The notes beneath the pieces were generated by a model that worked only from the letters and a program-made list of their open reading frames with translations, was not told where the DNA came from and ran no database searches. Source: Salinicola lusitanus (lineage in GTDB: Bacteria > Pseudomonadota > Gammaproteobacteria > Pseudomonadales > Halomonadaceae). From it: a DNA stretch of 64,000 nucleotides. The translations under genes were made by a program, and so were the position numbers. Of this stretch, positions 57,025-64,000 are shown one piece after another. The stretch covers positions 434,001 through 498,000 of the forward strand of contig NZ_PZJM01000009.1 of the NCBI RefSeq assembly GCF_003206045.1. The letters run 5' to 3'. Each line of letters begins with the position of its first letter. The stretch's first letter is position 1.

Positions 57025-57572
57025 GGTGCCATCTCCCGGCGGTCCGGCATCGACGTCAGCGGGGCAGGCAGCAGCAATCGCAGCGTCAGAATCAGCGACA
57101 TCAGAACCCCGGCGACCAGCCCGGCCAGATAGAAGACACCCACGGGGATGCCGCTGATCGGGGAGAGGTCGCTCCAGTTGAGCAGGGTCTGGGCGTAGCT
57201 GCCCTTGACCAGCATCAGACAGCAGACCAGCATCACCAGCGTCACCAGCCGCCGCAGCACGGCCTGGGCCCTGCCCGGCAGGCGATCCGAGAACGTCGTC
57301 ACGCTGAGGTGCTCGTGTCGCATCAGGCCCACGACGGTACCGAGAAAGATCACCCATACGAACAGGAACCGCGACAGCTCGACGCTGATCGAGATGCCGC
57401 TATTGAAGCCATAGCGCAGCACGACATTGGCGAACACCAGCGCGATCATTGCCACCAGTGCTAGCACCATCACCAGGTTGAGCACCTTTTCGGTGAGGTG
57501 CGACAAGCGACATAGCGTGGTCTGGAGCGAGCCATGGGGCGTGCGGACACTCGCTTGTGCCGGTCTGGACAT
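57021..57572 (-). CDS. TRAP transporter small permease (DctQ), second system
   Basis: 183 aa with four helices and the DctQ pattern ISVELSRFLFVWVIFLGTVVGLMRHEHLSV. AGAGG lies upstream of the ATG. 59 bp separate it from the receptor gene. Confidence 0.91.
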   Translation of the reverse strand: MSRPAQASVRTPHGSLQTTLCRLSHLTEKVLNLVMVLALVAMIALVFANVVLRYGFNSGISISVELSRFLFVWVIFLGTVVGLMRHEHLSVTTFSDRLPGRAQAVLRRLVTLVMLVCCLMLVKGSYAQTLLNWSDLSPISGIPVGVFYLAGLVAGVLMSLILTLRLLLPAPLTSMPDRREMAP

Positions 57573-57631
57573 GATGGGCCTCTTATCGCAATCGGTGATC
57601 GATCGTGTTGGGCAGTCGCCGCGGCGCCGAT

Positions 57632-58642
57632 CTATTCCGTGCCGGGCCTTGCCGCCTCGATGGCCTCGATCAGCTCGCTGCCGTACTGCTCGGCGAAGCT
57701 GGCCTGTACCGGTGCGGCGACGATATCCCGCATCGAATCGCGATCCGGCTCCTCGACGATCTGCATGCCCTGCTGCTTGAGAAACTCGAGGTCGCCGGTC
57801 AGGCGTCGGGCGAGCTCCTCGCGCTCGAACTTCGCCGAGTCGATGGCGGCCTGGACCAGTAGTTGCTGGTTTTCCGGGCTCAAGCTCTCGAACTTGGCCT
57901 TGTTCATGACCAGGGGCGCCGCGGTATAGGCGTGCGCCGTGAGCGACAGGTAGTCCTGAACCTCATAGAAATTGGCCGAGCGGATCAGGCTGACCGGGTT
58001 CTCCTGCCCATCCACCGTGCGGGTCTCCAGCGCCGTGAACAGCTCGGTGAACGGCATCGGTGTCGGGTTGGCGCCGAGGGCCTTGAAAGCGGCGATATGG
58101 GCCGGGTTGGGCGTGGTGCGCAGCGTCAGTCCCTTGATGTCGTCCGCGTTCTCCACCGGGTGTCGGGAGTTGGTCAGGTTGCGAAAGCCGATCTCCCAGA
58201 ACGCCAGTCCCTTGAGGTCGTGATCGCCGAGCCTGGCGAGCAGGGATTGACCGATATCGCCATCCAGCACGGCATAGGCATGGGCGTAGTCGTCGAACAG
58301 AAACGGCAGGTCGAGCACGTTCAGCTCGCCGACCAGTCCGGTGTAGTAGGGGTTGCCGGTCAGTACGATATCGACCTGGCCGCCGCGGGCGCTGGCCACC
58401 AGGGCGGTGTCGCTGCCCAGCTGTCCGCTGGGGAAGACGCGGATCTGCAGGTCGCCACCGCTGCGCTCGTCGACGAGATCGGCAAAATGCTCCGCGGCGA
58501 GATGCTGGGCGTCCTCCACCGGATGGGTATGGGCGAAGTTGAGTGTCGTGGCGGCCTGGGCGCTGGCGAAGGGCACGAGCACCGTCGCAGCGGCCGTCAG
58601 GATAGCGAGAAGAGGGCGGGACGTTGGGTTCTGGACGGTCAT
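57632..58642 (-). CDS. TRAP transporter substrate-binding protein (DctP), second system
   Basis: 336 aa. The start at ATG 58642 (MTVQNPTSRPLL) has GGAGA nine bases upstream and gives a signal peptide ending in ASAQA. The receptor domain has FAHTHPVEDAQHLAAEHFADLV, VFPSGQLGSD, KGLTLRTTPNPAHIAAFKALGANPTPMPFTE and GQENPVSLI, matching DctP proteins for sugar acids and C4-dicarboxylates. First gene of the operon. Confidence 0.92.
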   Translation of the reverse strand: MTVQNPTSRPLLAILTAAATVLVPFASAQAATTLNFAHTHPVEDAQHLAAEHFADLVDERSGGDLQIRVFPSGQLGSDTALVASARGGQVDIVLTGNPYYTGLVGELNVLDLPFLFDDYAHAYAVLDGDIGQSLLARLGDHDLKGLAFWEIGFRNLTNSRHPVENADDIKGLTLRTTPNPAHIAAFKALGANPTPMPFTELFTALETRTVDGQENPVSLIRSANFYEVQDYLSLTAHAYTAAPLVMNKAKFESLSPENQQLLVQAAIDSAKFEREELARRLTGDLEFLKQQGMQIVEEPDRDSMRDIVAAPVQASFAEQYGSELIEAIEAARPGTE

Positions 58643-58862
58643 GCAGGCGATCTCCGATTGAGGGCATCCAGCTGACGCGTCGACCCAGCGATCAACACGC
58701 CGTGGCACGGTGGAAAGGCGCCGTGCCTGAAGAGATCGTTTTCGAAACCGGCGTGCGCTGTACCGAGACACCCCTGGCGCCGGGCGATATCGGCCAGAGA
58801 TGGACCCTCGCGGCCGCCGCTCCCTCGATGCTCTTCAAGAGAGAGATTGCGCCCAATCGATC

Positions 58863-58874
58863 AATGTATACATT
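58863..58874. promoter_or_regulatory. Perfect 12-bp palindrome, GntR-type operator candidate
   Basis: AATGTATACATT is perfectly symmetric and resembles sites of FCD-type GntR regulators of sugar-acid operons (family knowledge). It is 221 bp upstream of the TRAP dctP start and 194 bp upstream of gshB, in a 425-bp divergent region in which I see no gene. Confidence 0.45.
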
Positions 58875-59067
58875 ATACGTTGGTCGCTTCGGAGCACCGG
58901 GGGCCTTAACCTTTAGTCCCGTCGGTTGCCGTCAGCGGCTATCGAAAGCGTGGGGATCGGGCGCCGCGACCGATCGCCCGAACTTCGGTTTCCCCGCCCC
59001 CTACAGATGAGACGTGGGCTGCGTCATACTGCGACCCATTCAATCTCTCTTTGGGAAGATCTGATCG

Positions 59068-60033
59068 ATGAGCCAGAAAACGGCGAAGCTTGGCGTGGTG
59101 ATGGACCCCATCGCCGACATTACCTACAAGAAGGACACCACGCTGGCCCTGCTGTGGGCGGCGGAGGCGATGGGCTGGTTGCTCTACTATCTCGAGCAGG
59201 AGGATCTCTATCTCTACGAGGGGCGCGCCATGGGCAGCGTGCGCCCGCTCAAGGTGTTCCGCGATCCGGCGCACTGGTTCGAGCTGGGCGAGCGGGAGGC
59301 GATGCCGCTGGGCGAGCTGGACGTGATCCTGATGCGCAAGGACCCGCCGGTGGATGGCCACTTCCTCAACGCCGTGCACCTGCTGGCGTTCGCCGAGCGC
59401 GAGGGTACCCTGGTGGTCAACCCGACCCGGGCGCTGTTCGAGTGCAACGAAAAGCTGTTCGCCCAGCAGTTCGCCCACTGCATCCCGCCGACGGTGGTCT
59501 CCTGTCGCGACGCGGTGCTGCGGGCCTTCCAGGCCGAGCATGGCGATACCATCTTCAAGCCGCTGGATGGCATGGGCGGCACCGGTATCTTTCATATCGG
59601 CCCGGAGGGGCGCAATCTCGGCGCGGTGATCGAGCAGCTCACCGAGCGCGGCCAGCGTCAGATCATGGCCCAGCGCTATCTGCCGGAGATCAAGGATGGC
59701 GACACCCGCATTCTGCTGGTCGACGGCGAGCCGGTGCCCTACGGGCTGGCGCGCATCCCCAGCGCCGGCGAGACTCGCGGCAACCTGGCCGCCGGTGGCC
59801 GCGGCGTCTCCCGGGAGCTGACCGATCGCGACTACTGGCTGGTCGAGCAGGTCCAGCCGATGATTCGCGAAAAGGGGCTGCTGTTCGTCGGCCTCGACGT
59901 GATTGGCGACTACATCACCGAGATCAACGTCACCAGCCCCACCTGCGTGCGCGAGATCGACGACCAGCGCGGTACCGACATCGCTGCGCAGTTGATGGCC
60001 GCGATCGCCAGACGACTGGACGCCCAGGGCTGA
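59068..60033 (+). CDS. gshB: Glutathione synthetase
   Basis: 321-aa ATP-grasp enzyme joining gamma-glutamylcysteine and glycine. KLGVVMDPIADITYKKDTTLALLW, DVILMRKDPPVD, FKPLDGMGGTGIFHI and EINVTSPTCVREID are diagnostic. Full length relative to E. coli GshB (316 aa). It precedes yqgE and ruvX, a conserved gammaproteobacterial order. Confidence 0.97.
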   Translation: MSQKTAKLGVVMDPIADITYKKDTTLALLWAAEAMGWLLYYLEQEDLYLYEGRAMGSVRPLKVFRDPAHWFELGEREAMPLGELDVILMRKDPPVDGHFLNAVHLLAFAEREGTLVVNPTRALFECNEKLFAQQFAHCIPPTVVSCRDAVLRAFQAEHGDTIFKPLDGMGGTGIFHIGPEGRNLGAVIEQLTERGQRQIMAQRYLPEIKDGDTRILLVDGEPVPYGLARIPSAGETRGNLAAGGRGVSRELTDRDYWLVEQVQPMIREKGLLFVGLDVIGDYITEINVTSPTCVREIDDQRGTDIAAQLMAAIARRLDAQG

Positions 60034-60054
60034 TCCAGCCCGACGGGGCAGAGA

Positions 60055-60107
60055 TGTTACAATAAGTCCATTTCCTCTATGACCGGCGCTCGCGGCTCGA
60101 GCGCCGG
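60055..60107 (+). promoter_or_regulatory. Extended -10 promoter and leader hairpin for yqgE-ruvX
   Basis: TGTTACAAT (60055-60063) is an extended -10 box with no obvious -35. Downstream, CCGGCGCTCG (60083-60092) and CGAGCGCCGG (60098-60107) form a perfect 10-bp hairpin in the presumptive leader, ahead of the yqgE ribosome-binding site. Confidence 0.45.
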
Positions 60108-60135
60108 ATCGCTGCGCGATGTCCGATGGAGTCCT

Positions 60136-60729
60136 ATGCCAACGACCAGGCCAACATCCATGCCCACGCCGATGCAGAGCCTCAAGAACTACTTCCTGAT
60201 GGCGATGCCGCATCTGGAAGACCCCAACTTTGCCGGGACGCTGACCTATCTCTGCGACCATGACGACGACGGCACCCTGGGGGTGATCGTCAATCGGCCC
60301 TCCGAACTGACCCTGGACGGGCTGTTCGAACAGCTCGATATCGAGTCCGAGCCCGGCCCGCACAACGACGTGTTGGTCTACAACGGCGGGCCGACCTACC
60401 GCGATCGCGGTTTCATCCTGCATCGTGGCAATGCCAGCGACTGGGACTCCAGTATCCAGGTCGCCGACGGTCTGGCGCTGACCACGTCGATGGACATGCT
60501 GCAGGCGATCGCCCAGCGGCGAGGCCCGGAGCAGTATCTGGTCACGCTGGGCTGCGCGGGGTGGAAATCCGGCCAGCTCGAGGACGAACTCAAGCAGAAC
60601 ACCTGGCTGATCGCCGAGGGTGACGCCGCGATCCTGTTCGATCGCCCGCCTGAGCAGCGCCTGGGCGCCGCCGCCGGCATCCTCGGCGTCGATCTCAACC
60701 TGATGACCCGCGACGCCGGACACGCCTGA
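60136..60729 (+). CDS. YqgE/AlgH family protein
   Basis: 197 aa. SLKNYFLMAMPHLEDPNFAGTLTYLCDHD, GVIVNRPSELTL, YNGGPTYRDRGFILHRG and LGCAGWKSGQLEDELKQNTWL define the family, whose biochemical role is unclear. The start at ATG 60136 has GGAG five bases upstream; ATG 60160 and ATG 60172 (MQSLKNYF, the common family start) are alternatives. It is coupled to ruvX by a TGATG junction. Confidence 0.9.
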   Translation: MPTTRPTSMPTPMQSLKNYFLMAMPHLEDPNFAGTLTYLCDHDDDGTLGVIVNRPSELTLDGLFEQLDIESEPGPHNDVLVYNGGPTYRDRGFILHRGNASDWDSSIQVADGLALTTSMDMLQAIAQRRGPEQYLVTLGCAGWKSGQLEDELKQNTWLIAEGDAAILFDRPPEQRLGAAAGILGVDLNLMTRDAGHA

Positions 60730-61199
60730 TGGCATCGGCAACCGGTGACCGGGTCGGTCAGCGCCTGGTGATGGCGTTCGATTACGGCACCCGGCGGATC
60801 GGCGTCTCGGTCGGCAACGAGATGCTGCGCTCCGCCAGTGGCCTGGAGCCGCTGCCCGCCCGCGACGGCATCCCCGACTGGGTCGTCGTCGAGAGGTTGT
60901 TGAAGGAGTGGCAGCCGGACCTGCTGGTGGTCGGGCTGCCGATCCACGACGACGGCAGTGAATCCGACATGAGCGTGCGGGCGCGCAAGTTCGGCAATCG
61001 GTTGCATGGCCGTTTCGGCAAGCCGGTGGAGATGTTCGACGAGCGCGGCACCACCCGCGCCGCCAAGCAGATCGCCCGGGAGCAGGGCCACAAGGGCAAC
61101 TACCGTGATCGTGGCGTCGACGGTATCGCCGCCCAGTTGATTCTGGAGAACTGGTTCAACCGCGAGTCGCTCCCGTCCGGGGCCCCCGACGTAAGCTGA
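60729..61199 (+). CDS. ruvX: Putative pre-16S rRNA nuclease/Holliday junction resolvase (YqgF)
   Basis: 156-aa RNase H-like fold. MAFDYGTRRIGVSVGN carries the first catalytic Asp (residue 18); LLVVGLPIHDDGSESDMS, DERGTTRAAK and RDRGVDGIAAQLILENW follow. Its start overlaps the yqgE stop. It acts in 16S rRNA 5'-end maturation (family knowledge). Confidence 0.95.
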   Translation: MASATGDRVGQRLVMAFDYGTRRIGVSVGNEMLRSASGLEPLPARDGIPDWVVVERLLKEWQPDLLVVGLPIHDDGSESDMSVRARKFGNRLHGRFGKPVEMFDERGTTRAAKQIAREQGHKGNYRDRGVDGIAAQLILENWFNRESLPSGAPDVS

Positions 61200-61222
61200 C
61201 CATCGCTTGAGGAAGAGAACGG

Positions 61223-61774
61223 ATGTCTGATGATGTCGGCGCCCGCCTGCGAGCTCTGAGAACCTTTCGCGGCATCTCCCAGCGCGAGCTGGCCAAGCGC
61301 TGTGGCGTGACGCACTCCAGCCTGTCGTTGATCGAGCAGGGCAAGGTCAGTCCTTCCGTCAGCTCGCTGAAGAAGATCCTCGACGCCATTCCGATGAGCG
61401 TGGGGGATTTCTTCACCATGGATCTGGAGAATCGGAATCAGGTCTTCTTCGGTGCCGACGAGTTGATCGACGTTGGCACCGGAGACGTGATCTACAAGCT
61501 GGTGGGAGCCAACCGGGAGTCGCGGGCGTTGTCGTTCATGGTCGAGACCTATCCGGCCGGCAGCGATACCGGGCGCGAGATGATCGCCCATCAGGGCGAG
61601 GAAGCCGGGGTCGTGCTCGAGGGGGAGATCGAGATCACGATCGGTGCCCAGACGCGGACACTGGCGCCGGGCGAGGCTTACTACTTCAATACCAACATCC
61701 CGCACCGCTTCCGCAACCCCGGCAAGTCGGCCTGCCGGCTCGTCAGCTGCGCCACTCCCGCCAAGACGTTCTGA
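61223..61774 (+). CDS. XRE-cupin transcriptional regulator (PuuR-like)
   Basis: 183 aa. N-terminal XRE helix-turn-helix (LRALRTFRGISQRELAKRCGVTHSSLSLIEQGKVSPSVSSLKKIL) and a C-terminal cupin (AHQGEEAGVVLEGEIEITIG, PGEAYYFNTNIPHRFRN). This is the architecture of PuuR, repressor of putrescine catabolism. The convergent genes downstream encode a PuuC-like aldehyde dehydrogenase and an aminotransferase, which supports that role. GAGGAAGAG precedes the ATG. Confidence 0.88.
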   Translation: MSDDVGARLRALRTFRGISQRELAKRCGVTHSSLSLIEQGKVSPSVSSLKKILDAIPMSVGDFFTMDLENRNQVFFGADELIDVGTGDVIYKLVGANRESRALSFMVETYPAGSDTGREMIAHQGEEAGVVLEGEIEITIGAQTRTLAPGEAYYFNTNIPHRFRNPGKSACRLVSCATPAKTF

Positions 61775-61808
61775 TCCCCCGCGGCGATCTGCCAAGCGCG
61801 ATCCCGGC

Positions 61809-63308
61809 TCACGACGAAAGCGACATCCATACACTCTTGAGCTCGGAGTACTCCTCCAGCGAGTGGTGCGACTTGTCGCGGCCGTTGCCGGACTGCTTGA
61901 CGCCGCCGAAGGGCACGGTCTGGTCGCCGCCGGCCCAGTTGTTGACGAAGACCTGGCCGGACTGGAGGCGCCGTGTGACCCGCATGATGCGGTCGATGTC
62001 CTGGCTCCAGAAGCCGGCCGCCAGCCCGTAGTCACTGTCGTTGGCCATCGCGATCGCTTGCTCCTCCGTGTCGAAGCCGAATACCGACAGCACCGGACCG
62101 AAGATCTCCTCCCGGCCGATGACCATGTCGTCGGTGACGTCGTCGAAGACGGTTGGGCCGATGAAAAGGCCGGGCCCAGCTTGTGGCTTGCCGCCCATGC
62201 GCAGCCGCGCGCCTTCTGCCACGCCCTGGCGGATATAGTCCAGCACCCGTTCGTACTGGGTGCGGTCGACGATAGCGCCCATGAAGCTGGCGGGGTCCAG
62301 CGGATCGCCCGGTTGCATCGATTCGGCGGCGGCGAGCAGCCTGTCGATGAAGGCCTCGCGCACGCTGTTTTCCACCAGCAGGCGTGACCCTGCGATGCAG
62401 ACCTCGCCCTGGTTGTAGAAGATCGCCTCGGCGGCGTGGCGGGCCACGCTGTCCAGGTCCTTGCAGTCGGCGAAGACGATATTCGGGCTCTTGCCGCCAC
62501 ACTCCAGGTACACCCGCTTCAGGTTGGACTGCCCCGCGTACTGCAGCAGCTGCTTGCCGACGCCCGTCGAGCCGGTGAAGGCGAGGCAGTTGACCTCCAT
62601 GGACAGCGCCAAGGCCTTGCCGACCGTGTGGCCGAACCCCGGCAGTACCTGGAAAACGCCGCTCGGCAGGCCCGCCTCCCGCGCCAGCGAGGCCAGGTAC
62701 AGCGCGGAGAGCGGCGACTTCTCGGAGGGCTTGAGGATGACGCTGTTACCTGCGGCGAGCGCCGGACCGATCTTCCAGGCCGTCATCATCAGCGGAAAAT
62801 TCCACGGCACGATGGCGGCGACGACGCCCAGCGGTTCGCGCAGCACCAGCGCGAGGGTATCGTCGCCGGTCGGCGCCACCTCGCCGTAGAGCTTGTCGAT
62901 CGACTCGGCCTGATGGCGAATGCAGCCGATGGCGCCGCTGACATCGCTCTGGGCGCTGCTGATCGGCTTGCCCATGTCCAGCGTGTCGAGCAGGGCCAGC
63001 GTATCTCGATGGCGCTCCATCAGCCCTGCCAGTCGTAGCAGCGCGTGCTTGCGTGCGGTGGGCGCCAGCCGTGCCCAGCTACCGCGGGTGAATGCCGCGC
63101 GGGCCACGGTCACGGCCTTGTCGGCATCGGCGGCGTCGCAGCTCGCCACCTTGGCCAGGATTTCCCCCGTCGCGGGATTGATCGTGGCGAAGGTCTCGCC
63201 GCTCTCGGCCGCGACGAACTCATCGTCGATGAAGGCGCGTGTCTCGAGATTGGCGGTAAGGGCGGCGGCTTTGGCCTGCCAGTCGGCCAGCGTTGGCGTC
63301 GGGCTCAT
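61809..63308 (-). CDS. puuC: NAD-dependent aldehyde dehydrogenase (PuuC-like)
   Basis: 499 aa, like E. coli PuuC (495). VVAAIVPWNFPLMMTAWKIGPALAAG, FTGSTGVGK, catalytic Glu in LECGGKSPN and catalytic Cys in NQGEVCIAGSR are present; the C-terminus KSVWMSL is typical of the PuuC/AldB group. Start at ATG 63308, overlapping the aminotransferase stop by 4 bp (ATGA). It probably oxidises the aminoaldehyde released by that aminotransferase, giving GABA or a gamma-glutamyl form. Confidence 0.9.
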   Translation of the reverse strand: MSPTPTLADWQAKAAALTANLETRAFIDDEFVAAESGETFATINPATGEILAKVASCDAADADKAVTVARAAFTRGSWARLAPTARKHALLRLAGLMERHRDTLALLDTLDMGKPISSAQSDVSGAIGCIRHQAESIDKLYGEVAPTGDDTLALVLREPLGVVAAIVPWNFPLMMTAWKIGPALAAGNSVILKPSEKSPLSALYLASLAREAGLPSGVFQVLPGFGHTVGKALALSMEVNCLAFTGSTGVGKQLLQYAGQSNLKRVYLECGGKSPNIVFADCKDLDSVARHAAEAIFYNQGEVCIAGSRLLVENSVREAFIDRLLAAAESMQPGDPLDPASFMGAIVDRTQYERVLDYIRQGVAEGARLRMGGKPQAGPGLFIGPTVFDDVTDDMVIGREEIFGPVLSVFGFDTEEQAIAMANDSDYGLAAGFWSQDIDRIMRVTRRLQSGQVFVNNWAGGDQTVPFGGVKQSGNGRDKSHHSLEEYSELKSVWMSLSS

Positions 63309-64000
63309 GTGGGTGTCTCCTTCGTTGCCGAAATGGTGGCCCCTCGGGCCTGCAGCCGTCGAGCCGTCTCGTCCAGCGCGGCCGTCGCCAGCGCGATCAG
63401 TTCGTCGATCTGGGCCTCGGTGATGACCAGCGGCGGAGAGATGATCATCGTGTCGCCCACCGAGCGCATCACCAGCCCGAACTCGAAGCAGATCTCGCGA
63501 CAGGTTTCGCCCGCCTTGAAGGTCTTGTCGAAACGCGTACCGGCTGCCTTGTCGGCGACGATCTCGAGCGCGCCGATCAGCCCCAGGGAGCGGGCCTCGC
63601 CGATGAGGGGATGCCGCTCGAGCGCCTTCCAGTGCTTCGCCAGATACGGCCCTGTCACCCGGCGCACCTGTTCGACGACGCCTTCGGCCGCCATCAACCT
63701 GAGGTTTTCCAGCGCAACGGCGGCGCAGGTAGGGTGCCCGGAGTAGGTGAAGCCGTGGTGGAATTCCCCGCCATCGTCGATCAGTGTCCGGGCGACCCGG
63801 TCGCCGACCAGCACGCCGCCGATCGGCAGGTAGCCGGACGAGAGGCCCTTGGCGACCGACATCAGGTCCGGCGCGAGATCGTAGTGAACGCTGCCGAACC
63901 ATTCGCCCAGGCGACCGAAGCCGCAGATGACTTCGTCGACGACCAGCAGGATGTCGTGGCGCGACAGCACCTCCTTGATCGCCGGCCAGTAGCTCTCCGG
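63305..64000 (-). CDS. Class III PLP-dependent aminotransferase (putrescine type), 5' end beyond the window
   Basis: The C-terminal 231 or so residues are present; the reading frame stays open to the right edge (the preceding residues read PESYWPAIKEV). LLVVDEVICGFGRLGEWFG contains the PLP-ring Asp and SVAKGLSSGYLPIG the Schiff-base Lys; HHGFTYSGHPTCAAVALENL follows. This fits SpuC/YgjG-like putrescine or omega-amino-acid:pyruvate aminotransferases. It is coupled to the PuuC-like gene. Confidence 0.9.
   Translation of the reverse strand, partial: PESYWPAIKEVLSRHDILLVVDEVICGFGRLGEWFGSVHYDLAPDLMSVAKGLSSGYLPIGGVLVGDRVARTLIDDGGEFHHGFTYSGHPTCAAVALENLRLMAAEGVVEQVRRVTGPYLAKHWKALERHPLIGEARSLGLIGALEIVADKAAGTRFDKTFKAGETCREICFEFGLVMRSVGDTMIISPPLVITEAQIDELIALATAALDETARRLQARGATISATKETPT

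Noticed and set aside
58939-60741. 600-codon frame antisense to gshB and yqgE
   Set aside because: Both sense genes are conserved housekeeping genes; the antisense translation has no family features.

Overview
The window is high-GC gammaproteobacterial DNA. The gene families and the neighbourhoods gshB-yqgE-ruvX, yicC/rph and ohr/ohrR fit a halophilic member of the Halomonadaceae (Halomonas/Chromohalobacter type). This is an inference from gene content only; there is no rRNA in the window. I saw no tRNA, rRNA, CRISPR array, prophage or intact transposase.

Layout. 0.1-6.8 kb: peroxide defence (ohr with its MarR regulator ohrR), a LysR regulator divergent from a PRISE-type SDR, an inositol-monophosphatase-like enzyme, a CynX-type MFS exporter and an AraC regulator. 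7.4-12.5 kb: a polyol uptake and oxidation operon (zinc dehydrogenase, ABC binding protein, two permeases, SDR) that has no ATPase gene. 12.8-14.2 kb: aspA. 14.3-16.2 kb: an SDR remnant and an acuI/acuR-like pair.

16.4-41.9 kb is a catabolic island for organic acids. It has one TRAP transporter operon, three tripartite tricarboxylate transporter (TTT) systems with four binding proteins, two FMN alpha-hydroxy-acid dehydrogenases, two D-2-hydroxyacid dehydrogenases, two RraA-like proteins, an SMP-30 lactonase-like protein, two amidohydrolases, and LysR and GntR regulators. The recurring logic is import of a carboxylate or lactone, ring opening, oxidation or inversion at the alpha-hydroxyl, and possibly retro-aldol cleavage. 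The substrates cannot be read from sequence.

42.0-54.8 kb: housekeeping yicC and rph, poxB, a TetR/Rid pair with three evenly spaced operators, an Old Yellow Enzyme, a GntP/IdnO-like pair, a membrane-anchored glutamate-synthase-like protein and an S9 peptidase. 54.8-58.6 kb: a second TRAP operon carrying an amidohydrolase. 59.0-64.0 kb: gshB-yqgE-ruvX, then a PuuR-like regulator facing an aldehyde dehydrogenase and an aminotransferase (putrescine-type catabolism) that runs off the right edge.

Two non-coding patterns connect the regions. A 13-14 bp palindrome (consensus TAGACYWWRGTCTA) recurs upstream of the TRAP and TTT operons, the polyol operon, poxB and the Old Yellow Enzyme gene. Two copies of a CTAG-flanked, MITE-like element lie at 6.8 and 21.8 kb.
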